Assembly (NCBI GenBank): GCA_002344885.1 | Contig: DDUQ01000143.1 | Coordinates: 1 to 16,014 of the forward strand | DNA: 16,014 bases | Source of the DNA: Comamonadaceae bacterium UBA2334 | GTDB lineage: Bacteria > Pseudomonadota > Gammaproteobacteria > Burkholderiales > Burkholderiaceae_C | Reading direction: 5' to 3' | Shown: in pieces, positions 6,822-15,500 of the stretch | How positions within the stretch are numbered: position 1 is the stretch's first letter | Layout of the letters: each line of letters begins with the position of its first letter | Notes under the pieces: generated by a model | What the model saw: only the letters and a program-made list of their open reading frames with translations | What the model was told of the DNA's origin: nothing | Database searches by the model: none | Made by a program: the position numbers and the translations under genes

Positions 6822-7310
6822 CAACTTCAAGTGATGGGCGCCTGGAATGGGGCTTTGTGTGTAAGGAGGTATCTCCACAAACCCCATTTCTTCGTACAGT
6901 GCTCTGGCAGCCTCCATCTCGCTCAGCGTGTCGAGCAGCATGCACGAATAACCCGCCAGACGTGCACACTCGGTGATGGATGCCACCAGCGCATGGCCCA
7001 GGCCCAGCTGCCTGGCAGCGGGCTGCACATAGAGCCGCTTCATTTCGCAGGCGTTGGTGTGATCGGTGTCAGGCAAAGGGCGCAACGCACAGCATCCGGC
7101 CGCCTTGCCGTTCACAAATGCCAACACCAGGTTGCCGTGGGGCGGGCCGTACCGCTGTGGCAGCTGAGCCAGTTCATCGGCCAGGTCGGGCACGCAGTAA
7201 CGGGTGGCCAGCGAGCGGGCATATTCGCCCACCAGGTGGGCTGCAGTGGCCCAGTCTTCGTCGCAGCGGACCTCGCGCACCACGACTTCGGAGTCGGAAG
7301 AGGAAACCAT
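6813..7310 (-). CDS. GNAT-family N-acetyltransferase
   Basis: GNAT enzymes transfer an acetyl group from acetyl-CoA to an amine; the substrate here is unknown. The product is 165 residues from the ATG at 7308-7310. An in-frame GTG three codons earlier (7317-7319) is an equally possible start, since neither has a clear ribosome binding site. Motif A is clear: MKRLYVQP followed by RQLGLGHALV, with the R/Q-x-x-G-x-G acetyl-CoA pyrophosphate loop at residues 100-105. Motif B is LYEEMGFVE near residues 138-146. The C-terminus (HHLKLML) is encoded inside a repeat-like AT-rich stretch but still has the usual final beta-strand character. The gene converges with the peroxiredoxin gene and is divergent from the cytochrome b561 gene. 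It is probably a single-gene unit. Confidence 0.85.
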   Translation of the reverse strand: MVSSSDSEVVVREVRCDEDWATAAHLVGEYARSLATRYCVPDLADELAQLPQRYGPPHGNLVLAFVNGKAAGCCALRPLPDTDHTNACEMKRLYVQPAARQLGLGHALVASITECARLAGYSCMLLDTLSEMEAARALYEEMGFVEIPPYTQSPIPGAHHLKLML

Positions 7311-7477
7311 GCCGGCCACTTTAGCCCATGCACCGGCGCACCAGACAGAGGGACTACCCGCCCCGCGTCACTGACCAGCGCATGGTGATGCCGCAAACCA
7401 ACACCACCACCCTGTAAAAGCACGCGTGTGGCGCATGGCCAGCGGACGGGAGGCCGCGTCAAAGCGCATTCCATGCG

Positions 7478-7508
7478 TTGTTAGGGGATGGCGACATGCC
7501 CGTAAATT
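7478..7508 (+). promoter_or_regulatory. Weak candidate promoter for the cytochrome b561 gene
   Basis: TTGTTA (7478-7483) and TAAATT (7503-7508) are 19 bases apart, each matching consensus at four of six positions, about 45 bases before the start codon. The spacing is long and the match modest, so this is a suggestion only. The rest of the 243-base gap between the acetyltransferase and cytochrome genes shows no other structure I can support. Confidence 0.25.
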
Positions 7509-7553
7509 GGTCGTGTTACGCTTCGCCTCCCGTTTCTACATTGAGACTGACAC

Positions 7554-8243
7554 ATGAAGCGCATCCAGCTCTGGGACCTTCCCACACGCATCTTTCATTG
7601 GGCACTGGTGATCTGCGTCGCCGGTGCCTTCGTCAGCGTGCAGATCGGCGGCAACGCCATGGTCTGGCATGGCCGCTTCGGGCTGGGTGTGCTCGGGCTG
7701 TTGGTGTTCCGCATCGTCTGGGGTTTTGCCGGCTCGACCTATGCGCGTTTTTCGCAGTTCGTGCGCGGCCCGTCAGCGATTCTGGCGTACCTGCGCGGCG
7801 ACTGGAAAGGTGAGGGGCACAACCCACTGGGGGCGTTGTCCGTTCTCGGCCTGCTCGGCGTCCTCTCGCTGCTGGTGGCGACAGGACTGTTTGCCAACGA
7901 CGACATCGCCTTCGAGGGGCCGCTCTACACACTGGTCGGCAAAGATCTGTCTGACCGCCTCGTCGGTGTGCATCGCCTGATCGAGCCGCTGATCATCTTT
8001 CTGGTCGTGGCGCACCTTGCCGCCATCGTGTTCTACACACTGGTCAAAAAAGACAATCTGGTCAAGCCGATGTTCAGGGGCTGGAAGGACAGCGAACATG
8101 GCGAAGATGCCCGCGGCGGCGGCCTGGTGCCACTGATGGTCGCTCTGGTTGTGGCGGTGTCCGCGGTGGTGTTCGGCAGCGGCAGCTTGCTCCCGCCACC
8201 CCCACCTCCGCCGCCGGCGGCCACTTCGGCGCCGGCATTCTGA
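7554..8243 (+). CDS. Cytochrome b561-type membrane haem protein with octaproline C-terminus
   Basis: This inner-membrane di-haem b cytochrome is likely to pass electrons between the quinone pool and a periplasmic c-type cytochrome. The product is 229 residues. It opens with the family hallmark LWDLPTRIFHW (residues 6-16). Four core membrane segments are seen near residues 13-30, 43-60, 93-112 and 141-163. Candidate haem ligands are His15, His39, His140 and His154; His89 lies in a GHNPLGALSV motif also common in the family. A fifth hydrophobic segment (about 191-208) is followed by eight consecutive prolines and AATSAPAF, so the tail probably ends outside the core fold. It converges with a cytochrome c' gene across a shared terminator, the likely redox partner. 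The ribosome binding site is weak. Confidence 0.88.
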   Translation: MKRIQLWDLPTRIFHWALVICVAGAFVSVQIGGNAMVWHGRFGLGVLGLLVFRIVWGFAGSTYARFSQFVRGPSAILAYLRGDWKGEGHNPLGALSVLGLLGVLSLLVATGLFANDDIAFEGPLYTLVGKDLSDRLVGVHRLIEPLIIFLVVAHLAAIVFYTLVKKDNLVKPMFRGWKDSEHGEDARGGGLVPLMVALVVAVSAVVFGSGSLLPPPPPPPPAATSAPAF

Positions 8244-8251
8244 TGTGCGTA

Positions 8252-8284
8252 AAAAAAGGGCCGCTGGATCAGCGGCCCTTTTTT
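8252..8284. terminator. Bidirectional intrinsic terminator between convergent cytochrome genes
   Basis: GGGCCGCT (8258-8265) pairs with AGCGGCCC (8271-8278). The A-run at 8252-8257 faces the T-run at 8279-8284, giving a terminator shape on both strands. It sits 8 bases after the b561 stop and 16 bases from the cytochrome c' stop, so it most likely ends both transcripts. Confidence 0.92.
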
Positions 8285-8300
8285 GGCACGTGCGCCGGGC

Positions 8301-8774
8301 TCACTCTTCCTTGCGGAAGGGGTCGTGACAGCCCTTGCAACTGGCGCCAAGTTTGCCGAACTGGGCCTTGACCGCAGCGGCATCGCCAGTTGCGGCGAGT
8401 TTGGCCATTTCGTTGGCCTCCTTGTTGAATGCCGTCGCCACTTCAACGACTTTCGGGCTGTCCTTGAAGAAGTCGGACTTGAGGCGGGTCTCCTTGTGGC
8501 CCTTGCCGCTGTCGGTGCCGGCAGGAAACAACGCACCCAGGCCGGAATTGGCAATTGCCTGGATGACGTTGGCGGCCTGGATCACCTGGTCCTTGTTGTA
8601 GGTACCGTCGATGTTGGCCTTGATGCGGCCCATGCTCCATGCCATGGTGTGATAGGCCGACTGACGCCAGCGGATGTTGTCTTCGGGCTTCCCGATCGAT
8701 TGCGCGGAGGCTGCCAGGGACAGGCCGAGCGTAGCGGCGGCCAGCGCAGCGGCAGTAACGGTTTTGAGCTTCAT
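8301..8774 (-). CDS. Cytochrome c' (periplasmic, class II c-type cytochrome)
   Basis: Cytochromes c' are four-helix-bundle haem proteins of the periplasm that bind NO and CO and are linked to nitrosative-stress protection; their exact electron-transfer role varies. The product is 157 residues. It has a clear Sec signal peptide (MKLKTVTAAALAAATLGLSLAASA, split by charge and hydrophobic core, cleavage expected after Ala24) and a mature part of about 133 residues. The haem-binding CKGCH motif is at residues 146-150 near the C-terminus, as expected for class II, with His150 as proximal ligand. AAGGAA (complement of 8781-8786) is a good ribosome binding site for the ATG at 8772-8774. The frame stays open far upstream, but that extension runs antisense to a receiver gene and is not real. 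It is convergent with the b561 gene. Confidence 0.93.
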   Translation of the reverse strand: MKLKTVTAAALAAATLGLSLAASAQSIGKPEDNIRWRQSAYHTMAWSMGRIKANIDGTYNKDQVIQAANVIQAIANSGLGALFPAGTDSGKGHKETRLKSDFFKDSPKVVEVATAFNKEANEMAKLAATGDAAAVKAQFGKLGASCKGCHDPFRKEE

Positions 8775-9101
8775 GCGGACTTCCTTTCGCGGGTGGTGGT
8801 GTGTTGTTGGCTGGCACCGTCCTGTTGAGGGCCAGCGCATCAAGTCTAGTCGACTTCGGTGGCGAACGGCTGCCATGACGAACGGTTGCCGAATTTGTGC
8901 CACAGCCGCACCGGAGCGCCATGGTGCGGCAGCCGGGATGCAAAAAACTTGCGGCAGTCTGAGTAACGCAGCCACTTCAGCGCAAAATAGCTTGTGGATC
9001 AACAGGCAGGGTCGCGCGAATGCCGCGTGGTTGCCTGGATCCGCTGGCTGACGGCACCGCAGAGTGTCGCACTGTTTAACACAGGGACTGCAGGCAATGT
9101 C
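8775..9101. promoter_or_regulatory. Divergent 327-base intergenic region with a perfect 8-bp inverted repeat
   Basis: This gap separates the minus-strand cytochrome c' gene from the plus-strand receiver gene and must hold the promoters of both. The only clear structure is GCCGCACC (8905-8912) facing GGTGCGGC (8923-8930), a perfect 8-bp inverted repeat with a 10-base centre. It has no T-run, so an operator or an RNA hairpin is more likely than a terminator. A smaller AAGTC/GACTT palindrome lies at 8842-8856. I found no convincing sigma-70 promoter and no small gene in the gap. Confidence 0.4.
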
Positions 9102-9497
9102 ATGAGCAACACCCCCCGTGTCACCCGTCCGCTTCGCGTTCTGGTGGCCGACGACAATCCCGTCAACCTTCGTGTCGCGACCCGCGTGCTGCGCGACATG
9201 GGTCACAGTGGCGTGCTCGTCACCGATGGCGAAAAAGCGCTCAAAGCGCTGGATGCCCAGACTTTCGACGTCTGCCTGTTCGATGTGACCATGCCCGTGC
9301 TCGATGGCCTGAGCGCCGTGGCTGAACTGCGGCGGCGCGAAAAAGCAGGCAAACCCAAAACACCGGTCATCATGGTGACCGCGTTCGACCTGCCCAGCGA
9401 CCGCATGCGCGTGATGGCCCAAGGTGCCGATGGGTACGTGCCCAAACCGCTGGAGCGCGATGCGCTGCAAGCCGAGTTGGATCGCCTCCTGCGCTGA
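9102..9497 (+). CDS. Stand-alone response regulator receiver protein
   Basis: This is a single-domain receiver protein (CheY-like) without a DNA-binding or enzymatic output domain. The product is 131 residues. All receiver landmarks are present: acidic pair Asp17-Asp18 (VADDNPVN), phospho-acceptor Asp61 (LFDVTMPVLDG), Thr93 (MVTA) and Lys115 (VPKPL). The ATG at 9102 is preceded by a weak AGG at 9092-9094; the frame extends upstream to 8994 without receiver-like sequence. It lies 66 bases before a giant hybrid histidine kinase on the same strand and is likely in one operon with it. It may act as a phosphate sink, a shuttle between kinase and HPt protein, or a protein-protein output. Its direct target is unknown. 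Confidence 0.93.
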   Translation: MSNTPRVTRPLRVLVADDNPVNLRVATRVLRDMGHSGVLVTDGEKALKALDAQTFDVCLFDVTMPVLDGLSAVAELRRREKAGKPKTPVIMVTAFDLPSDRMRVMAQGADGYVPKPLERDALQAELDRLLR

Positions 9498-9563
9498 ACC
9501 CGCTCGAGACTGATTCCCCTCGCATTTTGTGTTGCCAACCGCCTGAATCCACCTGACCTGACC

Positions 9564-12500
9564 ATGCGCCACTTCAAGTCATTGCTGCCCATGCTGGCTG
9601 CGTTGGTTGTGTTGGGTGTCGGCCTGACGGCCACCTGGTGGGCGACCAAGTCCATCAACGACGGTATCGATGCACAGGCCAGGCTGCAGTTCAAAAAAGA
9701 GCTGGACAGCGTCAAGCTGGGCATGCAAGCGCACCTGGAACAACTGGTGACCCTGATGCAGGGCGTCAGGGGGGCATTCGCTGCCAGTAACGATGTCAAC
9801 CGCGACGAATTCAATCTGCTGGTGGAGTCGCTGGAGTTGCGCACGCGCTACCCCAGTGTGGCAGCGTTGAGCTATGTAGCGCGCATCCCGGCAGCCGGTT
9901 TGCAGTCCTTCGTGGCCGAGCGCGAGAGTGAATTGCCGCGGTACCAGTTCCGCTACAACAAAACCCCATCCTCACCGGTGCGAGATTTTGACCATTTTGT
10001 GGTGGACTACGCCGAGCCCGTTGCTGCGCGCTCCGGCATCGGGCTGGAGGTGTCCACCCATTCGGGCAAGCTCAGTGCCATGGACCGCGCGGCACGGTCG
10101 GGCACGGCTGTGCTCACGGCGCCCCTCACCTTGGGGCTGGACGAGAAAAAATCGCCTGCCTTCGGTTTTTTTCTGCCGGTTTACGAGTCTGGCCTGGTGC
10201 CGTTTGAGCCAGCAGAACGAGAAAGGCTGCTCAAGGGTTATGTGGCCACCGCCTTCACGGTGCAGGCGTTTGTCGACACCGCGCTCAAAGGCCAGCCTTT
10301 GACCATCGACTTCGAGCTCGCCGACCCGCTGGCCACTTCCGAGGATGGGCAGCAGCTCGGCTTGCTGCTGTATGACCGTGACAACCACTTGGGTGGGCAG
10401 TTGGCGGCTACTGGCAACGGGTATGGCCGTTTACTGGAGGAGCGTGGGCAGTATTTTTTTGGCAACCGATACTTTGACCTGTACGCCAGCACCACGCCGG
10501 CATTCGAAGCGCAGTTCAACCGACAGATCATCTGGCTGATGGGCGGGGCTGGTGTGCTCACCAGCTTCAGCCTGGCCTTCGGTGTGTTTGTGCTGGCACG
10601 GGCACAGGGCCGGGCCGCCCGCCTGGCTGCCCGCCTGGGTGCGGACAACGTGCGGCTGGCCAGCGTGGTAACCAACACGACCAACATCGTCATCATTGCC
10701 GACCCGCAGGGGCTCATCACCTGGGTGAACCCGGCATTCGAGGCCTTTACTGGCTATTCGTTGGCCGAGGCAGCAGGTCACAAGCCGGGCAAACTGCTGC
10801 AGTGCGAGGACACCGACACCGACACCATCGCCCGGCTGTCACAGGCCATCCGTGATCGGTTGCCGGTGCAGGCCGAGATCCTCAACCGCACTCGGGATGG
10901 ACGGCTGTACTGGGTCAACCTGAACATCCAGCCGCAATGGGCGGAAGACGGCTCGCTCAAAGGCTTCATGGCCATCGAGCAAGACGTGACCGAGCGTCGG
11001 CAGGTACAGCTCAAAATGGAAGCTGCCTTGCGTGAGTCTGCCGCATTGATGGGCACGATCAACCTGCACGCCATCGTGTCACAAACCGACCAACGCGGCA
11101 TCATCACCCATGCCAATGATGCGTTCGTCGACATCAGCGGCTATGCGCTGGATGAGCTGATCGGGCGATCGCACAACATCGTTAACTCGGGTCACCACCC
11201 GCCCGCGTTCTGGCACATGATGTGGGCCACCATCCGCGCCGGCAAGCCCTGGCACGGCGTGGTGTGCAACCGCAACAAGTCGGGGGAGTTGTACTGGGTG
11301 GACACACTGGTGGCACCGTTTGTCGACGAGGCCGGGCACATCGAGCGCTACGTGTCTATCCGCACCGACATCACCGCACGTATGCTGACCCAGCAGGCTT
11401 TGCAGAAGGCACAGCGTGACCTGGAGCTGTCCAACCAGGTGGCGCGCATCGGTACCTGGGAGCTGGACGTGGTGCGCGACCGCATGACCTGGTCAGCCAC
11501 CACGCGCAAGCTTTACGAGGTGCCGCCCGACTTCGTCATCAGCCGCCCGAACGCCTTGCGTTTTTTCCCGGAAGGCCCCGTGCGCGAAAACGCCCGTGCC
11601 GTGATGCGAACTGCGTTGCAGACGGGCACCGGGTGGGACATCGAACAGCAGTTGCTCACGTTCATCGGCCAACCCATCTGGGTGCGCAGCATTGCCGTGA
11701 CCGAGATGGAAGGCGACCGCTGCGTAAGGGTGTACGGCACCTTCCAGGACATCAGCGAGCGCAAGCAGCGTGAGCTGGAGATGGAGCGTGCACGGCTGAC
11801 ACTGCAGAGCACCATCGACGGCACGGGCGCAGCCACCTGGGAATGGAACGTGCAAACCGGGGAGACCGTGTTCAACTCGGTCTGGGCCGAGATGCTGGGT
11901 TACTCGATCGAGGAATTGCAGCCGACCACCATCGCCACCTGGGAGCGGTTCTGTCACCCCGACGACCTGCCGCAGGCACAAGCCGCGCTGGAATGGCATT
12001 TTGCGGGCGTGACAGACACCTACGAGGCCATTCACCGCATGCAGCATCGCGACGGGCACTGGGTGTGGGTGCGTGACACCGGACGTGTGGTGTCGCACAC
12101 AGCTGACGGCAAACCGCTGATGATGTACGGGACACACATCGACATCAGCGCGTTCAAGCAGGCCCAACTGGATGCCGAGGTGTCGAAAGATCGCATGGAA
12201 AGCCTCATCGAGGGCACCCGCGCCGGTACCGTGGATTGGGATTTGCAGACCCACCACATGGACTACAACGACCGGTGGGCCGAGTTGTTGGGCTATGCGC
12301 CGGGCGAACTCAGTCACAACGCCATCGAGTTGCTGTCGCAGACCACCTACCCCGATGACTATGCCGGCTGTCAGGCCATGCTCAGGCGGCATTGGCGGGG
12401 CGATGCGCCGTATTACGACCATACGTTCCGGGCCGTCCACAAAGACGGCCACGTGGTCTGGGTGCAAGATCGTGGTCGTGTGACCCAGCGGGCCGACGAC

Positions 12501-15500
12501 GGTAAGCCGTTGCGCATGGGCGGCATCCGCCTGGACGTGACCGAACTGGTGCAGGCACGCGAAGAGGCTGCCCGCAAAGAACACCTGCTGACCAGTGCGC
12601 TGGAGGCTGTGGGTGCTGCGCTGTCGGTGTTCGATGCCGACGAGCGCCTGGTGCTGGCCAACGACCGCTTTTTTGCGATGCACCAGCCGCTCCAGGGTAT
12701 CCTGAGGGTGGGCGTCAGCTTCCAGGATTTCATCGAAGCGGGTTTGAACTCGGGTGCCATCCAGATGGACGGGCCCGAGCGCAATGCGTGGCTGGCGCAG
12801 CGGTTGGCCAGTTTCCGCAACGGTCAGACCGACATGGTGGTGCCGCTGTCAGACGGCACGGCCCTGCGCGTGGTCGAGCGCCGCACGCCCGAAGGTTTGA
12901 CCGTCGGCTTGCGTTTCGATGTGACCGAACTAGAGAATGCCCGCCGCACCGCGCAGCAGGCGCTGGTGCGCCAGCAGGCCATTTTTGACGTGTTGCCGGT
13001 GGGCATCACCATCACCGACCCGGTGGGCCACATCATCGACTGCAACCCGGCCAGCGAGCGTTTGCTGGGCATCAGCAAGGTCGAGCACCTGGCGCGTGAT
13101 TACAGCAGCAACAGCTGGACCATCTTCCGCGAGGACGGGAGCCTTTTGCCGTCCGAAGAATATGCCAGCGTGCGGGCGCTCACCACGCACCAGGCGGTGC
13201 GCGACCAGGTGATGCGCGTGCAACGTGGCGACGGTGCGGAGGTGGTGCTGTCGGTCAGCGCCGTGCCGGTGGATGATGTCGACATTGGCGTGGTGGTGGG
13301 CTATGTGGACATCACCGACCTGGTGCATGCTCGCGCCGAAGCCGAGGCGGCGTCGCGCTCCAAGAGCCAGTTTGTGGCCAACATGAGCCACGAAATCCGC
13401 ACGCCCATGAACGCCATTCTGGGCATGCTGCACCTGTTGCAGACCACGCCGCTGTCGGCCCGCCAGAAAGACTATGCCGAAAAGAGCGAGAGTGCGGCCA
13501 AGAGCCTGCTGGGCATCCTGAACGACATCCTCGACTTCTCCAAGGTCGAGGCCGGCAAGATGGAGCTGGACCCCGAGCCGTTCAGCTTCGACAAGCTCGT
13601 ACGCGACCTGGGGGTCATCTACTCCAGCAACGCCAAGGCCAAGCAGCTCGAACTGCTGTTCGACATCGACCATTCGATCCCGAAGGTGTTGATTGGCGAT
13701 GCCTTGCGCCTGCAGCAGGTGCTGATCAACCTGGGGGGCAACGCCATCAAGTTCACGGCGCAGGGAGAGGTGCTGCTGCGCGTGCAACAGGAAGCCCGCC
13801 GCACGCAAGACGGTGGCGAGGTGGTGGACCTGCTGTTCGAGGTGCATGACAGCGGCATCGGCATTGCGCCCGAAGCGCAGGCCAAAATTTTCACCGGCTT
13901 CACCCAGGCCGAAAGCTCCACCTCGCGCAAATATGGCGGCACCGGGCTGGGCCTGGCCATCAGCCAGCGGCTGGTGCGCTTGATGGGGGGTGACCTGCAG
14001 CTCAGCAGTACTTTGGGTGAGGGCAGCACCTTCTATTTCCGCATTCCGCTGCGCGTGCCTGCCGATTTGCCGGCCGAGTTTGCGCCCAAAGACCGCAGTG
14101 CCCTGCAAAACCTGAAGGCGCTGGTGGTGGACGACAACCTCGTGGCCCAGCAGATCATGAGTGGCATGGTGGAGGGTTTGGGCTGGGGTGCATTGGCTGC
14201 CGAGAGCCCCGAGGACGCCCTGGCCCTGTTCGAGCCCGGTGCACCGGACGGTCCGCCACGCTTCGACGTGATTTTCGTGGACTGGGACATGCCGGGCATG
14301 GACGGGCTGACCCTGGCGGTGGAGCTGTCCAAGCGGTTTGGGGAGGGCCCGCGCCCCATCGTCATCATGGTGACCGCCAGTGGCCGCGATGTGTTGCAAT
14401 CGGCACCCGAGTATCAGCAGCAGGTGCTGGATGGCTTCCTGGTCAAGCCCGTCACGGCCTCCATGCTGTACGACGCGGTGGCCGAAGCGCTGGCAGTCGC
14501 GTCGGGCGCGGCCCCCACGGTGGACAAGGTGCGTGCAGGCAGCCGGGCGCTCAACGGCATGCGGCTGCTGGTGGTGGAAGACAACCTCATCAACCAGCAG
14601 GTGGCGCAGGAGCTGCTGACGCGCGAAGGCGCGTTGGTGCAATTGGCCAACCACGGGCAGGAAGCGGTGGACATGCTGCGTGACCGCCCCGACGCTTGGG
14701 ACGCCGTGCTGATGGACATGCAGATGCCCGTGCTCGACGGTTTGCAGGCCACACATGCCATCCGCAACCGTTTGCAGTTGCGCGAATTGCCTATTGTGGC
14801 CATGACGGCCAACGCCATGGCCAGCGACCGCGAAGCCTGTCTGGCCGCCGGCATGAACGACCATGTGGGCAAGCCGTTCGAATTGCAGCATCTGGTGCGC
14901 ACACTGCTGCGCTGGGCCGGTCACGCCGTAATGCCCTACGACCCCGATGCCGAACCTGCACCCCCACCTGCCGATGAGGCCTTGCCGCCTGCACAGGATG
15001 CGCAGGGCGTGCAAAAAAATATAGCTGACAATGCACGTCAATCAAGCGATGAAGGCCAAAAAAGCTTTAATTTGACGTCCGCTGACCTCGACTGGCCCGA
15101 TGCCGACCGGGTGGAGGTCAGCGCCGCATTGCAGCGACTGGGCGGCGACCCGGCATTCTTCCAGCGCATCGTGCGCAATTTCTGTGCTGACCTGGTGACC
15201 CAGCCCGAGCGTTTGTGCGCCATGCCCACGTCCGCCTCGCCGCAGGACCTGGCCGCTGCATTGCACACGCTCAAAGGCACGTCCAGCACGGTGGGTGCAT
15301 TCAAACTGGCAGCTCTGGCAGCTGCGGCCGAGCGCAGCGTCAAGGATCAGATGGCCAGCGGTCAGGTGCCCGGCACCGCCTGGATGGACGCCTTGTGTGA
15401 AGAAATGACGGCCAGTGAAGCCGCGCTGTCGCGCGTGCTGCAGGCCATGCACCAGCGCCTGCACCCCGGTGCGCCTCCGCCGCAGGCCGTGCAGGCTGCC

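Noticed and set aside
6831..7388. 185-codon plus-strand frame opposite the acetyltransferase
   Set aside because: No domain likeness and no ribosome binding site; the minus strand shows clear GNAT motifs.
8775..9572. Upstream extension of the cytochrome c' frame to a 423-residue protein
   Set aside because: The extension runs antisense to the receiver gene, and the signal peptide with a good ribosome binding site marks the start at 8774.
10809..10826. Three tandem copies of GACACC
   Set aside because: A short in-frame coding repeat (Asp-Thr three times) within a PAS loop; too short to mean much.
12930..15041. 703-codon open frame on the minus strand opposite the kinase gene
   Set aside because: It mirrors the strong GC-biased codon use of the real plus-strand gene; the product is His/Gln/Gly-rich with no recognisable domain, while the plus strand holds intact kinase motifs.
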